A DNA stretch of 64,000 bases from Spirosoma agri. Lineage in GTDB: Bacteria > Bacteroidota > Bacteroidia > Cytophagales > Spirosomataceae. The position numbers and the translations under genes are program-made. The stretch's first letter is position 1, and every line of letters starts with the position of its first letter. The notes under the pieces are model-generated. The model made no database searches. It saw only the letters and a program-made list of their open reading frames with translations, and had not been told where the DNA came from. This document shows, one piece after another, positions 1 to 8,896 of the stretch. The stretch lies in assembly GCF_010747415.1 (NCBI RefSeq), contig NZ_JAAGNZ010000001.1, positions 1,488,001 to 1,552,000 on the forward strand. The letters are read 5' to 3'.

Positions 1-166
1 AAAAGACCTGGAAAATGGTCGAAAAAATGTCAACGAAGTTATGTTTGATGTAGGGTATTCGGACACGAAGTCGTTCAGAACAATATTTAAAAAAGTGACC
101 GGATTATCGCCAATTGACTATAGAAATAAATACAATAAAGAAGCTATAGCTTTACATTATAATTAA
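1..166 (+). CDS. AraC-family transcriptional regulator, C-terminal part (partial)
   Basis: Reading from base 2, 54 codons run to a TAA at 164-166; the start lies outside the window. The visible residues contain the second helix-turn-helix of an AraC/XylS DNA-binding domain, with the typical pattern VMFDVGYSDTKSFRTIFKK followed by a G-x-S-P-x-x-Y turn (GLSPIDYRNKY). That places it at the extreme C terminus of the family. The sensory N-terminal part cannot be seen, so the signal and targets are unknown; Bacteroidota also carry this domain at the end of hybrid two-component systems. The gene ends just before a long perfect hairpin shared with the convergent OsmC gene. Confidence 0.85.
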   Translation, partial: KDLENGRKNVNEVMFDVGYSDTKSFRTIFKKVTGLSPIDYRNKYNKEAIALHYN

Positions 167-171
167 CGATT

Positions 172-222
172 AAATTCAGGTGATCAGAAGCCGTCTTCGT
201 TGAGCCATGATCACCTGAATTT
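172..222. terminator. Bidirectional hairpin between convergent genes
   Basis: A perfect 15-bp inverted repeat (172-186 with 208-222; 21-nt loop) lies between the end of the AraC-type gene and the end of the convergent OsmC gene. It can act as a terminator for both. There is no long T-run, so the activity is inferred from position and stem length. Confidence 0.65.
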
Positions 223-229
223 GTGCTAA

Positions 230-658
230 CTAGGCGTTGACTGCTTCTTCCCATTGGATCGTTACTGCCTGCTCAATATCAGGGTGCAGACTAATCGCTA
301 CCGGGCAGGTATGTGCTATTTTTTCCAGTTTGGCGCGGGTGTCATCATCGGGAAGGACTTCAGCCCGGATTGTTAACGCAACCTCAATGCGGGCAATCCG
401 TCGGGGCGGTTGGGTCGTCATTATCTTTGTTACGTCCAGCTCGCTGCCTTTCAGTTCGATGCCGTCGCGCCGGGCAAAAATTGCCATTGTTGTGATGATA
501 CAGGTGCCCAGCGCATTGGCGACCAGATCGGTTGGTGAAAACGCTTCGCCCCGGCCCTGATTGTCGGTCGGTGCATCGGTATTGATATGCGTACCCGATT
601 GCAGATGGGTGCAGTCAGTTCGTAATTCGCCCAGATAATCAATGTGAATCGTAGCCAT
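230..658 (-). CDS. OsmC/Ohr family peroxiredoxin-like protein
   Basis: This 142-residue protein has the size and pattern of OsmC-family thiol peroxidases, which reduce organic hydroperoxides in the cytoplasm with a reactive cysteine pair. The two expected cysteines are Cys53 (in ALGTCIITT, after the FSPTDLVANAL helix) and Cys118 (in HTCPVAISL). Many Bacteroidota homologues are annotated only as OsmC family protein; whether this one prefers lipid or alkyl hydroperoxides cannot be told. It stands alone, convergent with the upstream regulator fragment and divergent from the secreted protein at 835. Confidence 0.9.
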   Translation of the reverse strand: MATIHIDYLGELRTDCTHLQSGTHINTDAPTDNQGRGEAFSPTDLVANALGTCIITTMAIFARRDGIELKGSELDVTKIMTTQPPRRIARIEVALTIRAEVLPDDDTRAKLEKIAHTCPVAISLHPDIEQAVTIQWEEAVNA

Positions 659-834
659 AAATTAATGTCTGTTGTGTGCCGGTAGGCCGATAAAATGAGA
701 GTATGGTAAGTAAGCAGCTAATTTACAGCCTAATCGGCCTAAACATAAAAAATCTCAGTTGGTTAGACTAATGTGCCTGATGGTTTAGCAGGAATTGGTG
801 GAAATTTTGTAGTTTTAGTCAAGAATTAGACGAA

Positions 835-1620
835 ATGCGAACAATATACAAATTGAAAGCAATCGCTCTAACGAGCTGGTTGTTAGTGAGTGGCAACGCC
901 TGGGCGCAAAACGCTGATTCGGACGATGAAACGTATCGAACCATCACGACTTATGGCATTACATCAAATACCAATTCAGGAGTGCTGGGTGGTTTGTCAT
1001 TCCGGCAGGCAAAGCTTCTCTCGGGCGATTTTTTCGGAATGCCTCAGTATCGCTATCTGAGTGTCGAACTTGTCAACGTGAAGCATCCCAAAGAGCTTCA
1101 GACGACCAGCAATTTTGCCAGTTCCCGCTATATCTACGGGAAAGAAAATTACCTGTTCGCACTTCGGGGGCAGTATGGCCGCGAAATTAAATTGTTTGAT
1201 CGCAATACCGATGAGGGTATTGCGGTGAGCGGAATTTTTGCTGCCGGCCCTACGCTCGGTATCATCAAGCCCTATTACGTAAAAATTCAGGAAGGCAATC
1301 AGACACGTTCCGTAGCCTATAGCTCACTGAATCAGGGGTCGGGTAGTCCGCAGGGTGCGCCCATTGGCTCCGGCGGTTTTTTCCAGGGGCTTGGTGAATC
1401 GCAACTAACGGTGGGTTTGAACGTGAAAGCGGCTTTAAGCTTCGAGCTGAGCACCTTTCGCAATAATACCACAGGAATAGAAGTTGGCTTTTTGGCCGAG
1501 GCTTTCCCAAATAAAATCATCATCATTCCTAATCCCGGTCCCAATGGAGTCAGGGAGGACGGGAACCGTAGTTTCTTCACATCGGCTTACGTGACGTTGT
1601 TTTTCGGTAATAAGAAATAA
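835..1620 (+). CDS. Secreted or outer-membrane protein of unknown function
   Basis: I do not recognise a named family. The 261-residue product starts with a clear signal peptide (charged start, hydrophobic stretch ALTSWLLVSG, then an A-x-A-type site at NAWAQ). The rest alternates glycine, aromatic and short polar stretches and ends with a run of alternating hydrophobic residues, AYVTLFFGNKK. A terminal strand of this kind is common in Bacteroidota outer-membrane beta-barrels, so a small barrel is the best guess. It is a single gene closed by a strong hairpin at 1627-1703. Confidence 0.75.
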   Translation: MRTIYKLKAIALTSWLLVSGNAWAQNADSDDETYRTITTYGITSNTNSGVLGGLSFRQAKLLSGDFFGMPQYRYLSVELVNVKHPKELQTTSNFASSRYIYGKENYLFALRGQYGREIKLFDRNTDEGIAVSGIFAAGPTLGIIKPYYVKIQEGNQTRSVAYSSLNQGSGSPQGAPIGSGGFFQGLGESQLTVGLNVKAALSFELSTFRNNTTGIEVGFLAEAFPNKIIIIPNPGPNGVREDGNRSFFTSAYVTLFFGNKK

Positions 1621-1626
1621 AAAGAC

Positions 1627-1703
1627 AAAAAAGGGAGAAACTGGAAGTGAGAAAAATGATGGATTGATCCATTGATTTCCTGCTTCCGGTTTCTCCCTTT
1701 TTT
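1627..1703 (+). terminator. Rho-independent-type terminator after the secreted protein gene
   Basis: A 21-bp stem (1627-1647 with 1683-1703) with one G.U pair; the 3' arm ends in seven Ts. The arm starts 7 bases after the stop codon at 1620. Confidence 0.75.
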
Positions 1704-1754
1704 ACTGAACTTTACGCGCAAAAAACGAATTCTGTTGAAAAGGATTGAGGAGCC

Positions 1755-2633
1755 ATGATTGAACTACCCGTAATACCCTCCGAACAACAACGGAAAAAAC
1801 GTCCCGACTGGCTGCGCGTGAAATTACCAATTGGTCCAGAATACGCCAAAGTCCGTAAACTAGTCGATGAACATAAACTTCATACAATTTGCGAAAGTGG
1901 TAACTGTCCTAACATGGGCGAGTGCTGGGGCGCAGGTACGGCTACGTTTATGATTCTGGGGAACGTTTGTACCCGAAGCTGCACGTTTTGCGCCGTGGCA
2001 ACGGGGCGTCCGAACGAATATGATACCGATGAGCCTCGTCGTGTTGCCGAAGCCATTGTGCTGATGAAGGTTAAACATGCCGTTATCACATCTGTTAACC
2101 GGGATGAACTGAAAGATCGGGGTGCCGAAATCTGGTACCAGACAGTACGCCTGATCAAAGAAGCATCGCCAACGACAACCATCGAAACGCTGATTCCTGA
2201 CACCAAAGGGAACTGGGAATCACTCGAACGAATGATTTCGGCCGGGCAGGAAGTGGTTTCACATAACATGGAAACGGTGGAGCGGCTTTACCGCCGGGTT
2301 CGGCCACAGGCTCGCTACGAACGCAGTCTGGAGCAGATTCGCCGGACGAAGGAGTACGGCCAACGTACAAAATCAGGTATTATGCTTGGTTTAGGTGAAA
2401 CGCAGGATGAAGTTTTCAAAGCCATGGACGATCTGGCCGTGAACGGACTGGATGTGTTGACACTGGGCCAGTACCTGCAACCGACCAAAATGCACCACGA
2501 AGTGATCGAGTGGATTCATCCCGAAACCTTTGCGATGTATAAGGAAGAAGGGTTGCAACGGGGTTTGAAATACGTGGAATCGGGTCCGCTGGTCCGGTCT
2601 AGTTACCACGCCGAAAAGCACGTGAACGTATAA
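1755..2633 (+). CDS. lipA: Lipoyl synthase
   Basis: LipA inserts two sulfurs into octanoyl groups on the lipoyl domains of 2-oxoacid dehydrogenases and the glycine cleavage H protein. It uses S-adenosylmethionine and two [4Fe-4S] clusters. Both cluster motifs are present: the auxiliary-cluster cysteines 46, 51 and 57 ([12 protein letters not shown]) and the radical-SAM CX3CX2C cysteines 72, 76 and 79 (CTRSCTFC). The C-terminal RSSY motif carries the serine ligand of the auxiliary cluster. At 292 residues it is full length. An AGGAG-like purine run lies 5-10 bases before the ATG, unusual in a phylum that mostly lacks strong Shine-Dalgarno sites. No lipB is next to it. Confidence 0.97.
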   Translation: MIELPVIPSEQQRKKRPDWLRVKLPIGPEYAKVRKLVDEHKLHTICESGNCPNMGECWGAGTATFMILGNVCTRSCTFCAVATGRPNEYDTDEPRRVAEAIVLMKVKHAVITSVNRDELKDRGAEIWYQTVRLIKEASPTTTIETLIPDTKGNWESLERMISAGQEVVSHNMETVERLYRRVRPQARYERSLEQIRRTKEYGQRTKSGIMLGLGETQDEVFKAMDDLAVNGLDVLTLGQYLQPTKMHHEVIEWIHPETFAMYKEEGLQRGLKYVESGPLVRSSYHAEKHVNV

Positions 2634-2682
2634 AGTTTATAAATAGAGTTGCAAACAATTCAGTATTCTTGCTATTTACTAT

Positions 2683-2711
2683 AAAGGTCCGGGCGGCTCG
2701 TCCGGACTTTT
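2683..2711 (+). terminator. Terminator after lipA
   Basis: A short GC-rich stem (2683-2692 with 2702-2711, core gtccgg/ccggac) runs into a T-rich stretch, 50 bases after the lipA stop and just before the lycopene cyclase start. Confidence 0.65.
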
Positions 2712-2721
2712 TGTTTACTGC

Positions 2722-3876
2722 ATGAAAAAATACGACTTCATCATTGCGGGGGGAGGCATGGCGGGTTTAAGCCTGGCCTATTATCTGACACAATCTACTC
2801 TACGTGACCGATCTATATTAATTCTGGACCGTGATACCAAAGATCGCAACGATCGAACGTGGTGTTTCTGGGAACCTAATGCCGGGCCATTCGAGTCGAT
2901 TGTATTTCGGAAATGGGATCAGGTTAGCTTTCATGGAACAACGCACGCCAAGCCACTGGATATGGGCGGGTATCAGTACAAAATGCTGCGTGGTATTGAT
3001 TTTTATGACTTTATCCAGAAAGAGCTCGCCAAACACCCGACGGTTGAGCGCAAACAGGCAACAATCAATCGCATTAAAGAGACACCACAGGGCGGGTTTG
3101 TGATCGCCGACGATGAACCGTACATCGCCGATTACGTTTTCGACAGCACCTTTGCGTTAAAGCTCGACCAGCCCGAAAACCACAACCTGCTTCAACATTT
3201 TAAAGGCTGGGTCATCAGTACCGAAAAAGCCTGTTTCGATCCGAAAATGCCTGAAATCATGGACTTTCGGGTTGAGCAACACGGCGATTGCCGGTTTTTA
3301 TACGTGTTGCCGTTCGATGAAAAAACGGCGCTGGTGGAGTTTACCCTGTTCAATGACAAACTCCTCACCGACAGTGAATACGAGGCTGATCTGCGTCAAT
3401 ATATCGATCAGTTTCTGGACACCGGTTCGTATCAGATCGCCGAAACGGAATACGGTGTTATTCCCATGTCGGACGAATCGACTCAGGAGAATCCAACTGA
3501 ACACATCATTCGGATTGGTACGTCAGGTGGGTTTACCAAGCCCTCGACCGGATATACATTTCAACGAACGCAGCGGTACCTGCAAGGGATCGTTACGAAT
3601 CTGGCCGAGACGGGTAAGCCGAACCGGACGCAATCCTGGTTCAAAGGGCGTTTCAAACTCTACGACAGTATCTTCTTGAACGTACTCGAAAAGCACCGCT
3701 ACCCTGCCGATGACATGTTCACACGGCTGTATACGGACAATCGACCGGCTAAAGTCTTTAAGTTTCTAGACGAAGATACCCGATTGACGGAAGAGTTGCG
3801 CATATTCTGGAACATGCCCTGGGGGCCATTTACGGTGGCGTTTTTCGATGTTTTACGACGAAAAATGTTTGGCTAG
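2722..3876 (+). CDS. crtY: Lycopene cyclase family FAD/NAD-dependent protein
   Basis: CrtY-type cyclases close the linear ends of lycopene into beta rings at the membrane, giving beta-carotene. The 384-residue protein has an N-terminal dinucleotide-binding fold (IIAGGGMAGLSLAYYL, residues 8-23). It also has the family's conserved DRTWCFWE segment and the C-terminal SGGFTKPSTGYTF motif. No other carotenoid gene (crtB, crtI, crtZ) is beside it, so the pathway must be scattered. A P450 that might act on the product lies 2.4 kb downstream on the other strand. Start is the ATG right after the lipA terminator. Substrate is inferred from the family. Confidence 0.9.
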   Translation: MKKYDFIIAGGGMAGLSLAYYLTQSTLRDRSILILDRDTKDRNDRTWCFWEPNAGPFESIVFRKWDQVSFHGTTHAKPLDMGGYQYKMLRGIDFYDFIQKELAKHPTVERKQATINRIKETPQGGFVIADDEPYIADYVFDSTFALKLDQPENHNLLQHFKGWVISTEKACFDPKMPEIMDFRVEQHGDCRFLYVLPFDEKTALVEFTLFNDKLLTDSEYEADLRQYIDQFLDTGSYQIAETEYGVIPMSDESTQENPTEHIIRIGTSGGFTKPSTGYTFQRTQRYLQGIVTNLAETGKPNRTQSWFKGRFKLYDSIFLNVLEKHRYPADDMFTRLYTDNRPAKVFKFLDEDTRLTEELRIFWNMPWGPFTVAFFDVLRRKMFG

Positions 3877-3926
3877 AGAACCGTTACTAAACAGAGTACA
3901 GGGAGTCATAACAGCCACTAAACAGA

Positions 3927-4190
3927 ATGACGCAGACCGCCCCTAGCGGAGGTAGTTGTGGCCCTGTATCTCTAACGTCTATTTTTACTATCGTGAATCA
4001 ATACATACAACCGTATACCTTCTACCTGATCGTTTGGTTGATTACGCTTTCACTGACGCTGGGAGCGGGTTTCTTGCTTGGCTTTCTTATGCGTGACAGG
4101 CGATCCGCAAAACTAGCCCCAAAATCCGGACCATCTGCTGGTCGACATGCGCTCATTCAGGCGCGTAAATCGTTCTTCTCGTACCGGTAG
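3927..4190 (+). CDS. Small single-span membrane protein, unknown
   Basis: I do not recognise this 87-residue open frame. Residues about 30-54 form one strong membrane segment ([20 protein letters not shown]) followed by a basic stretch (MRDRRSAK), giving an N-out/C-in topology by the positive-inside rule. It sits between the cyclase and metK and ends 31 bases before the metK promoter. The start is uncertain: the ATG at 3927 is used here, but a GTG at 3993 inside the frame would remove a low-complexity N terminus. It may be a real small membrane protein or a chance frame. Confidence 0.45.
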   Translation: MTQTAPSGGSCGPVSLTSIFTIVNQYIQPYTFYLIVWLITLSLTLGAGFLLGFLMRDRRSAKLAPKSGPSAGRHALIQARKSFFSYR

Positions 4191-4220
4191 ATACAGTGGG
4201 CGCGGGTCATATGCGCTTCG

Positions 4221-4254
4221 TTTGTTGCCCCTTGTAAAATATCTCGTAGATTTG
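4221..4254 (+). promoter_or_regulatory. Bacteroidota-type promoter of metK
   Basis: The -7 box TAGATTTG at 4247-4254 matches TAnnTTTG fully, and TTTG at 4221-4224 fits the -33 box with a 22-base spacer. Transcription would start near 4260, about 25 bases before the metK ATG at 4285. This supports that start and leaves no room for a SAM riboswitch. Confidence 0.7.
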
Positions 4255-4284
4255 CATATACAAACCAAGTCATACGAAGCCGTA

Positions 4285-5562
4285 ATGCCTTATCTTTTCA
4301 CTTCCGAGTCTGTTTCTGAGGGACATCCCGATAAAGTCGCTGATCAAATCTCCGACGCACTTATTGATAATTTTCTGGCTTTCGATCCATCCAGTAAAGT
4401 AGCCTGTGAAACGTTGGTTACGACAGGACAGGTTGTCCTGGCGGGCGAAATCAAGACTGATACCTATTTAGACGTTCAGAAAATCACGCGCGACGTGATT
4501 CGCAAGATTGGCTACACCAAGAGCGAATACATGTTCGAAGCCAATTCCTGCGGTATTTTTTCAGCTCTTCACGATCAATCAGCGGACATCAATCAGGGTG
4601 TTGACCGGAAGTCCGATAATCAGGATTTCGAATCACTTGCCAATGCCCAGGGTGCGGGTGATCAGGGGATGATGTTTGGCTATGCAACCAACGAAACGGA
4701 CAATTACATGCCGTTGCCGCTGGATCTGGCCCATGCCATCCTGCGTGAAATGTCGAACATCCGTAATAACGAAGTTCATTTGATGCCGTATCTGCGGCCG
4801 GACGCGAAGTCGCAGGTGACGATTGAATACTCAGACGATCACCAGCCGATTCGGATCGATACGATCGTTGTGTCGACGCAGCATGATGATTTCGCTGACG
4901 ATGCCACAATGCTGGCTAAAATCAAAGAAGACATCATCAATATCGTGCTTCCCCGGGTTAAAGCTGCTCAGAAAGCGGAGCTACAGGGTTTATTTACGAA
5001 TGACATCACTTACTATATCAACCCAACGGGTAAGTTTGTCATTGGTGGTCCGCACGGCGACACCGGCCTGACGGGTCGTAAGATCATCGTCGATACGTAC
5101 GGTGGTAAAGGGGCTCACGGCGGTGGTGCTTTTTCGGGTAAAGATCCGTCGAAGGTAGACCGGTCAGCAGCCTATGCTACTCGCCATATCGCCAAGAATT
5201 TAGTCGCGGCTGGGCTTTGCGATCAGGTTCTGGTACAGGTTTCGTACGCCATTGGTGTTGCTCAGCCCTGTGGTCTTTACGTGAACACTTATGGCACGGC
5301 CAAAGTAGAGCTGCATGACGGTGATATTGCCCGCAAAGTTGAAGAACTGTTCGACATGCGCCCGTATGCGATTGAACAACGACTTAAACTCCGTAATCCC
5401 ATCTATTCGGAGACGGCTGCTTACGGACATATGGGCCGTAAAAATGAAGTCGTAACGAAAACGTTTGGATCGAACGGTCAGACAAAAGAAGTTGAAGTTG
5501 AACTGTTTACCTGGGAGAAACTTGATTTTGTTGACAAAGTGAAAGAAGCTTTCAAGTTATAA
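4285..5562 (+). CDS. metK: S-adenosylmethionine synthetase (methionine adenosyltransferase)
   Basis: MetK makes S-adenosylmethionine from methionine and ATP, releasing phosphate and diphosphate. The 425-residue product has the signatures [13 protein letters not shown] near the N terminus, [12 protein letters not shown] (normally GAGDQGLMFGYA), and the glycine-rich P-loop region [19 protein letters not shown]. The frame stays open upstream to 4147, but the family begins with [17 protein letters not shown]. The promoter at 4221-4254 also lies inside that extension, so the start is placed at 4285. The length, longer than the about 384 residues of Escherichia coli MetK, is usual for Bacteroidota. 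Confidence 0.97.
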   Translation: MPYLFTSESVSEGHPDKVADQISDALIDNFLAFDPSSKVACETLVTTGQVVLAGEIKTDTYLDVQKITRDVIRKIGYTKSEYMFEANSCGIFSALHDQSADINQGVDRKSDNQDFESLANAQGAGDQGMMFGYATNETDNYMPLPLDLAHAILREMSNIRNNEVHLMPYLRPDAKSQVTIEYSDDHQPIRIDTIVVSTQHDDFADDATMLAKIKEDIINIVLPRVKAAQKAELQGLFTNDITYYINPTGKFVIGGPHGDTGLTGRKIIVDTYGGKGAHGGGAFSGKDPSKVDRSAAYATRHIAKNLVAAGLCDQVLVQVSYAIGVAQPCGLYVNTYGTAKVELHDGDIARKVEELFDMRPYAIEQRLKLRNPIYSETAAYGHMGRKNEVVTKTFGSNGQTKEVEVELFTWEKLDFVDKVKEAFKL

Positions 5563-5581
5563 TAAGCAGTACTTCCCTTAC

Positions 5582-5619
5582 AAAGCGAAAGCCACTCGAA
5601 CAGGAGTGGCTTTCGCTTT
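5582..5619. terminator. Bidirectional terminator between metK and raiA
   Basis: A perfect 16-bp stem (5582-5597 with 5604-5619, loop gaacag) is bordered by A and T runs. It serves metK on the plus strand and the convergent hibernation factor gene on the minus strand. Confidence 0.85.
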
Positions 5620-5635
5620 TTCAATAGATTACAAT

Positions 5636-6016
5636 CTATAACTCATCGGGTTCGTAAACCTCGTCTTCTTCTTCGCTCATCCGGGATTTGGCCTCGGTGA
5701 TGGCCGGACTAAAAATATCGTTCCTTTTTTCTTTGAAGCGAACGAGTTTGTCTTTCAATACCTCAAGCACCTTATCGGTTGCGCTCTCGAAACTTTTGTC
5801 GTGTTCTTTCACGAACAGTTCCTTTCCGGGGATTGTGAGTCGTACTTCGACCACTTTTTCTTTGACTTTGTTCGAGTCGGCCCCATCTAACTTGAGGAAC
5901 ACCTCCGCGCCAATGATACGGTCGTGGAATGTGTCTAATTTGTTCAGTTTAGCCTGGACAAAGTCTAACAGGCTCTGATCTGCTGTGAACCTCACAGCGT
6001 GAATTTGTAGTCTCAT
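5636..6016 (-). CDS. raiA: Ribosome hibernation/translation inhibitor, RaiA (HPF) family
   Basis: Small ribosome-binding factors of this family sit in the mRNA/tRNA channel of the 30S subunit and silence or dimerise ribosomes in stationary phase. The 126-residue product starts MRLQIHAVRFTADQSLLDFVQAKLNKL and shows the beta-alpha-beta-beta-beta-alpha pattern of the S30AE domain. A very acidic tail (MSEEEDEVYEPDEL) follows, and the long-form dimerisation domain is absent. The frame is open further upstream (to 6136), but homology begins at the methionine at 6016. The 214 bases between it and the P450 hold no further gene that I can see. Confidence 0.88.
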   Translation of the reverse strand: MRLQIHAVRFTADQSLLDFVQAKLNKLDTFHDRIIGAEVFLKLDGADSNKVKEKVVEVRLTIPGKELFVKEHDKSFESATDKVLEVLKDKLVRFKEKRNDIFSPAITEAKSRMSEEEDEVYEPDEL

Positions 6017-6230
6017 TGTGTCGCTTTTAAAAGTGAACTGAAACAGAACATCAATGGACTGATCAAGTTTGGGCATAAAGACCGTAATGTCAATACCTGC
6101 TACGAAAGATGCAATCGTGTTCCACGGACTATGCACGCTGAATACCGGTACTGCTTTTACGTGAGCGATTTACAGCTGTCCGTGGAACGGTTCCATACGA
6201 AGATTCTTCAGAAAGTATAATTTCCGGGTT

Positions 6231-7592
6231 TTAGGCCAAATAAATGGCTACTGCCTGCTTTGGTCGCAGAGTAATTAGCGGCTGGGTGGTTATTTTCTGA
6301 CCCAATACTGGGCGCAACTCAAAACGGTGGAGCAAGACGCTCAGTAAGGCCTGCATTTCCAGAAGAGCGAACTGATTCCCGATGCATAAGCGTGGTCCGC
6401 CACCGAAGGGGAGAAACGCGTATGGATGACGATCGCTACCAGATTCAGGAGCGAACCGATCGGGGTCGAATCGTTCCGGATCAGGCCAGCTGGCAGGATC
6501 GTGATGAAGTACATAGGGGCTAATCAGTACACCCTGATTTGCTTCGAGCGCGTAGTCACCGAACCGGTCGGGTCCGAGCGACAGACGACTCATGACCCAG
6601 GCTGGCGGGTACAGCCGCATCGACTCATTGATGATTTGCGAGAGGTAGGGCATGGCTCGTAAATCATCGGTCGAGGGACGATCGCGCTGGCCGAGCGTGG
6701 CATTTATCTCGGTTTTGGCCCGTTTGACGACATCGGGATGCTGCGCCAGTAGATATAGTGTCCAAGCCATTGAGGTAGCTGTCGTTTCGTGGCCAGCGGT
6801 GAACAGCGTCACCATTTCATCGCGAAGCTGCGCGTCTGACATGCCTTCGCCCGTTTCTTCGTCGGTAGCGCGGAGCAGCATATCCAGCAGATCATCGCGG
6901 GACTCGCTGGTCTGGCGTCTCGTGTTAATAATACCGAAAATCAGGTTGTTGACCCGGTTAGTAGCATCGACAAACGCTCGGTTATCGGGCGTGGGGACCC
7001 ATCTTGGGAAGCGAATGGGATTGATAACTGCATTATTGGCGACGTGATTTAAGTTCGACAAGGCACTGGACAAACCATCTACCTGATCGCCCAAACTACT
7101 GCCGAATAAAGTTCTTGTTACAATTCTTAACGTAACGTCGATGGTGGCAGCGGAAATGTTTACCGGTTTATCTGTCAGCGATTTTTCCAATCGATCGACC
7201 CAGGCTACGGCTTCGTCAATCATTGTTTCGGCCAGAACAACCAGCTTTTGCCGGTGAAAGGCCGGTTGCGCCAACCGACGCTGACGACGCCAGAAATCGC
7301 CTTCGCTCGTCAGCAGACCATTGCCTAGAAATTCGCGCAGAATAGCAAATGACTTACCTCGGCCATAGTTGCGGTTATTTTCCTGAATGACGTGTTTCGC
7401 TTCTTCGGGCTTGAGCATCAACGTTGTCGTGCGCCCGCCGACGCTAATGCGAACCATGCGTTGATGGCCATACTGCTGCTGAAGCCGGCGAAGAAAGGCC
7501 AGTGGGTCGCGCAGGTATTCGAACGAGTTGCCCACCAGGGGTAAACCCGGATGTACCGGAATAGGACGAGTAGGAGAGGTGATAGTTTCCAT
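6231..7592 (-). CDS. Cytochrome P450
   Basis: A soluble bacterial P450 of 453 residues. The heme-thiolate motif PFGGGPRLCIG places the ligand at Cys403. The I-helix oxygen-activation motif is AGHETTATS and the K-helix ExxR is in NESMRLYPP. No membrane anchor or fused reductase is present, so it needs external ferredoxin/reductase, none of which is in the window. The K-helix region LYPPAWVMSR and the later ISPYVLHHDP resemble carotenoid hydroxylases of the CYP175 type as I recall them. With a lycopene cyclase nearby this makes carotenoid hydroxylation a possible role, but it is only an inference. It follows the glycosyltransferase gene by 71 bases. Confidence 0.95.
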   Translation of the reverse strand: METITSPTRPIPVHPGLPLVGNSFEYLRDPLAFLRRLQQQYGHQRMVRISVGGRTTTLMLKPEEAKHVIQENNRNYGRGKSFAILREFLGNGLLTSEGDFWRRQRRLAQPAFHRQKLVVLAETMIDEAVAWVDRLEKSLTDKPVNISAATIDVTLRIVTRTLFGSSLGDQVDGLSSALSNLNHVANNAVINPIRFPRWVPTPDNRAFVDATNRVNNLIFGIINTRRQTSESRDDLLDMLLRATDEETGEGMSDAQLRDEMVTLFTAGHETTATSMAWTLYLLAQHPDVVKRAKTEINATLGQRDRPSTDDLRAMPYLSQIINESMRLYPPAWVMSRLSLGPDRFGDYALEANQGVLISPYVLHHDPASWPDPERFDPDRFAPESGSDRHPYAFLPFGGGPRLCIGNQFALLEMQALLSVLLHRFELRPVLGQKITTQPLITLRPKQAVAIYLA

Positions 7593-7663
7593 ACACTAAC
7601 TCGGTTGAGTTGTGCAAAGATGCCGAATTTACGCCGTTTCGCCCTGTTAGCATGGCGAGTTTT

Positions 7664-8539
7664 CTACCGAAGCAATTTGTAGTTTCGATATTCGCCCATC
7701 CGCCATCCGGTCAGACGTTCGACAAATGTCTTTAGCTGATTTTTGGCCGAATATCTTTTTTCCCGAATGTCGAAGTCAAACTGCCAGTTCTGCGCCTTTA
7801 TTCGGGGCTGCATCACCGCCGGTTGCGTATCCTTGAACTCGGCCAGTGCATCAATGGTGCTGTAGTCAAAATCGCTGAGCGTCTGGTGCGCCTGTTCGAT
7901 TTGCTGATCGCCGTTCCAGAAGCGTTGTGTACCGGCCAGCTTATGCTTTTGAACCTCAGGTGGTTTTACCCAGCCATAATGATAGATGTAGGCATCGATC
8001 AGTTTGACGCGTAATTTCTGGTTATCGATTGTTCGGAATCCCTGCGCATCCCGATAGGCTGTAACATGTCCGGTGTTACGAATGACCCGGATTTCGTGTC
8101 GATACCACCGGGGAGAATCGCCAATGTAGCGGTATGATCCGTAAAAATGAAGGTAGTTGAACAGAAGTCCTTCTACTATAGGCTGGTCCAGGTACTGCTC
8201 CATAGCCTGCCGGACAACCGGTATATAGCGTTCATGGAGCACCTCATCCCCCTGGATGTAAAAGGCCCAGTCGGTATCTGCCGAAACAGCGGCCAGCGCC
8301 TTGTTGGTTTCTACCGCCAGTACCTGCCCACCGGTCCGAAGTGAATCGTCCCAGACGGTTTCGATGATCCGGATTTTGTCTGAACCTATACCCTGAATCA
8401 GCGCCAGCGTGTCATCATCCGACTTACCAACGGCCACAACAAACTCGTCGCAGAGGGGTAGAACGGATTGAATGGCTTCGACGATGGGATAATCGAATGT
8501 AAGGGCGTTTCTGACGATGCTGAACCCGGTAACTTTCAT
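7664..8539 (-). CDS. Glycosyltransferase family 2 protein
   Basis: The 291-residue protein begins with the GT-A pattern of family 2 transferases (VTGFSIVRNALTFDYPIVEAIQSVLP). It has an acidic CDEFVVAVGKSDDDT segment and a metal-site variant DWAFYIQGDEVLHE in place of the usual DxD. There are no membrane spans. The family moves a sugar from a nucleotide donor to polysaccharide, lipid or protein acceptors; the donor and acceptor cannot be read here. Homologues in this phylum are often annotated just as glycosyltransferase. It has its own likely -7 box at 8562-8569 and may be co-transcribed with the P450. Confidence 0.85.
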   Translation of the reverse strand: MKVTGFSIVRNALTFDYPIVEAIQSVLPLCDEFVVAVGKSDDDTLALIQGIGSDKIRIIETVWDDSLRTGGQVLAVETNKALAAVSADTDWAFYIQGDEVLHERYIPVVRQAMEQYLDQPIVEGLLFNYLHFYGSYRYIGDSPRWYRHEIRVIRNTGHVTAYRDAQGFRTIDNQKLRVKLIDAYIYHYGWVKPPEVQKHKLAGTQRFWNGDQQIEQAHQTLSDFDYSTIDALAEFKDTQPAVMQPRIKAQNWQFDFDIREKRYSAKNQLKTFVERLTGWRMGEYRNYKLLR

Positions 8540-8561
8540 GAGCTATAAATAACGACGGATG

Positions 8562-8569
8562 CAAAGATA
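8562..8569 (-). promoter_or_regulatory. -7 box for the glycosyltransferase gene
   Basis: On the minus strand this reads TATCTTTG, a full match to TAnnTTTG, 22 bases before the start codon. No good TTTG is seen at the -33 distance. Confidence 0.45.
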
Positions 8570-8599
8570 CAAGCCCTGCACTGGTCTGTTATATTGACC

Positions 8600-8896
8600 T
8601 TACATATTCCGGATAAACTCTTCCAGCGCGTTGAGGTGGTCGGCAAAGGCCTGTCGCCCCGTGTCGGTAGTGGAGTAAGTCGTATTTGGTTTACGCCCGA
8701 TAAATTGTTTCTGCACGGATACATAGCCCGATTCTTCCAGCGCCCGCAGATGGGTAGCCAGATTGCCATCCGTGAGACCGAGCAGTTCTTTAAACGCGTT
8801 GAAACTCATGGAGTCATTGACCATCAGGACCGACATGATATTCAGCCGCGCTTTACTCTCAAATGCTTTATTAAACTGAGCAAGCAGGTCTTTCAT
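8600..8896 (-). CDS. Winged-helix transcriptional regulator (HTH_34-like)
   Basis: A 98-residue stand-alone winged helix. The order is an N-terminal helix (LLAQFNKAFESKARLNIMSVLMVN), then SMSFNAFKELLGLTDGNLATHLRALEESGYV, which is the recognition helix, and a wing (KQFIGRKPNTTYSTTDTGRQAF). This is the pattern of small MarR/ArsR-like regulators often annotated as transcriptional regulator or winged helix DNA-binding protein. No metal-binding cysteines are seen. It overlaps the preceding membrane protein gene in an ATGA junction, so the two are translationally coupled and probably act together. Confidence 0.88.
   Translation of the reverse strand: MKDLLAQFNKAFESKARLNIMSVLMVNDSMSFNAFKELLGLTDGNLATHLRALEESGYVSVQKQFIGRKPNTTYSTTDTGRQAFADHLNALEEFIRNM

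Noticed and set aside
4147..4284. In-frame extension of metK upstream of its usual start
   Set aside because: The family begins at [17 protein letters not shown], and the promoter at 4221-4254 lies inside the extension.
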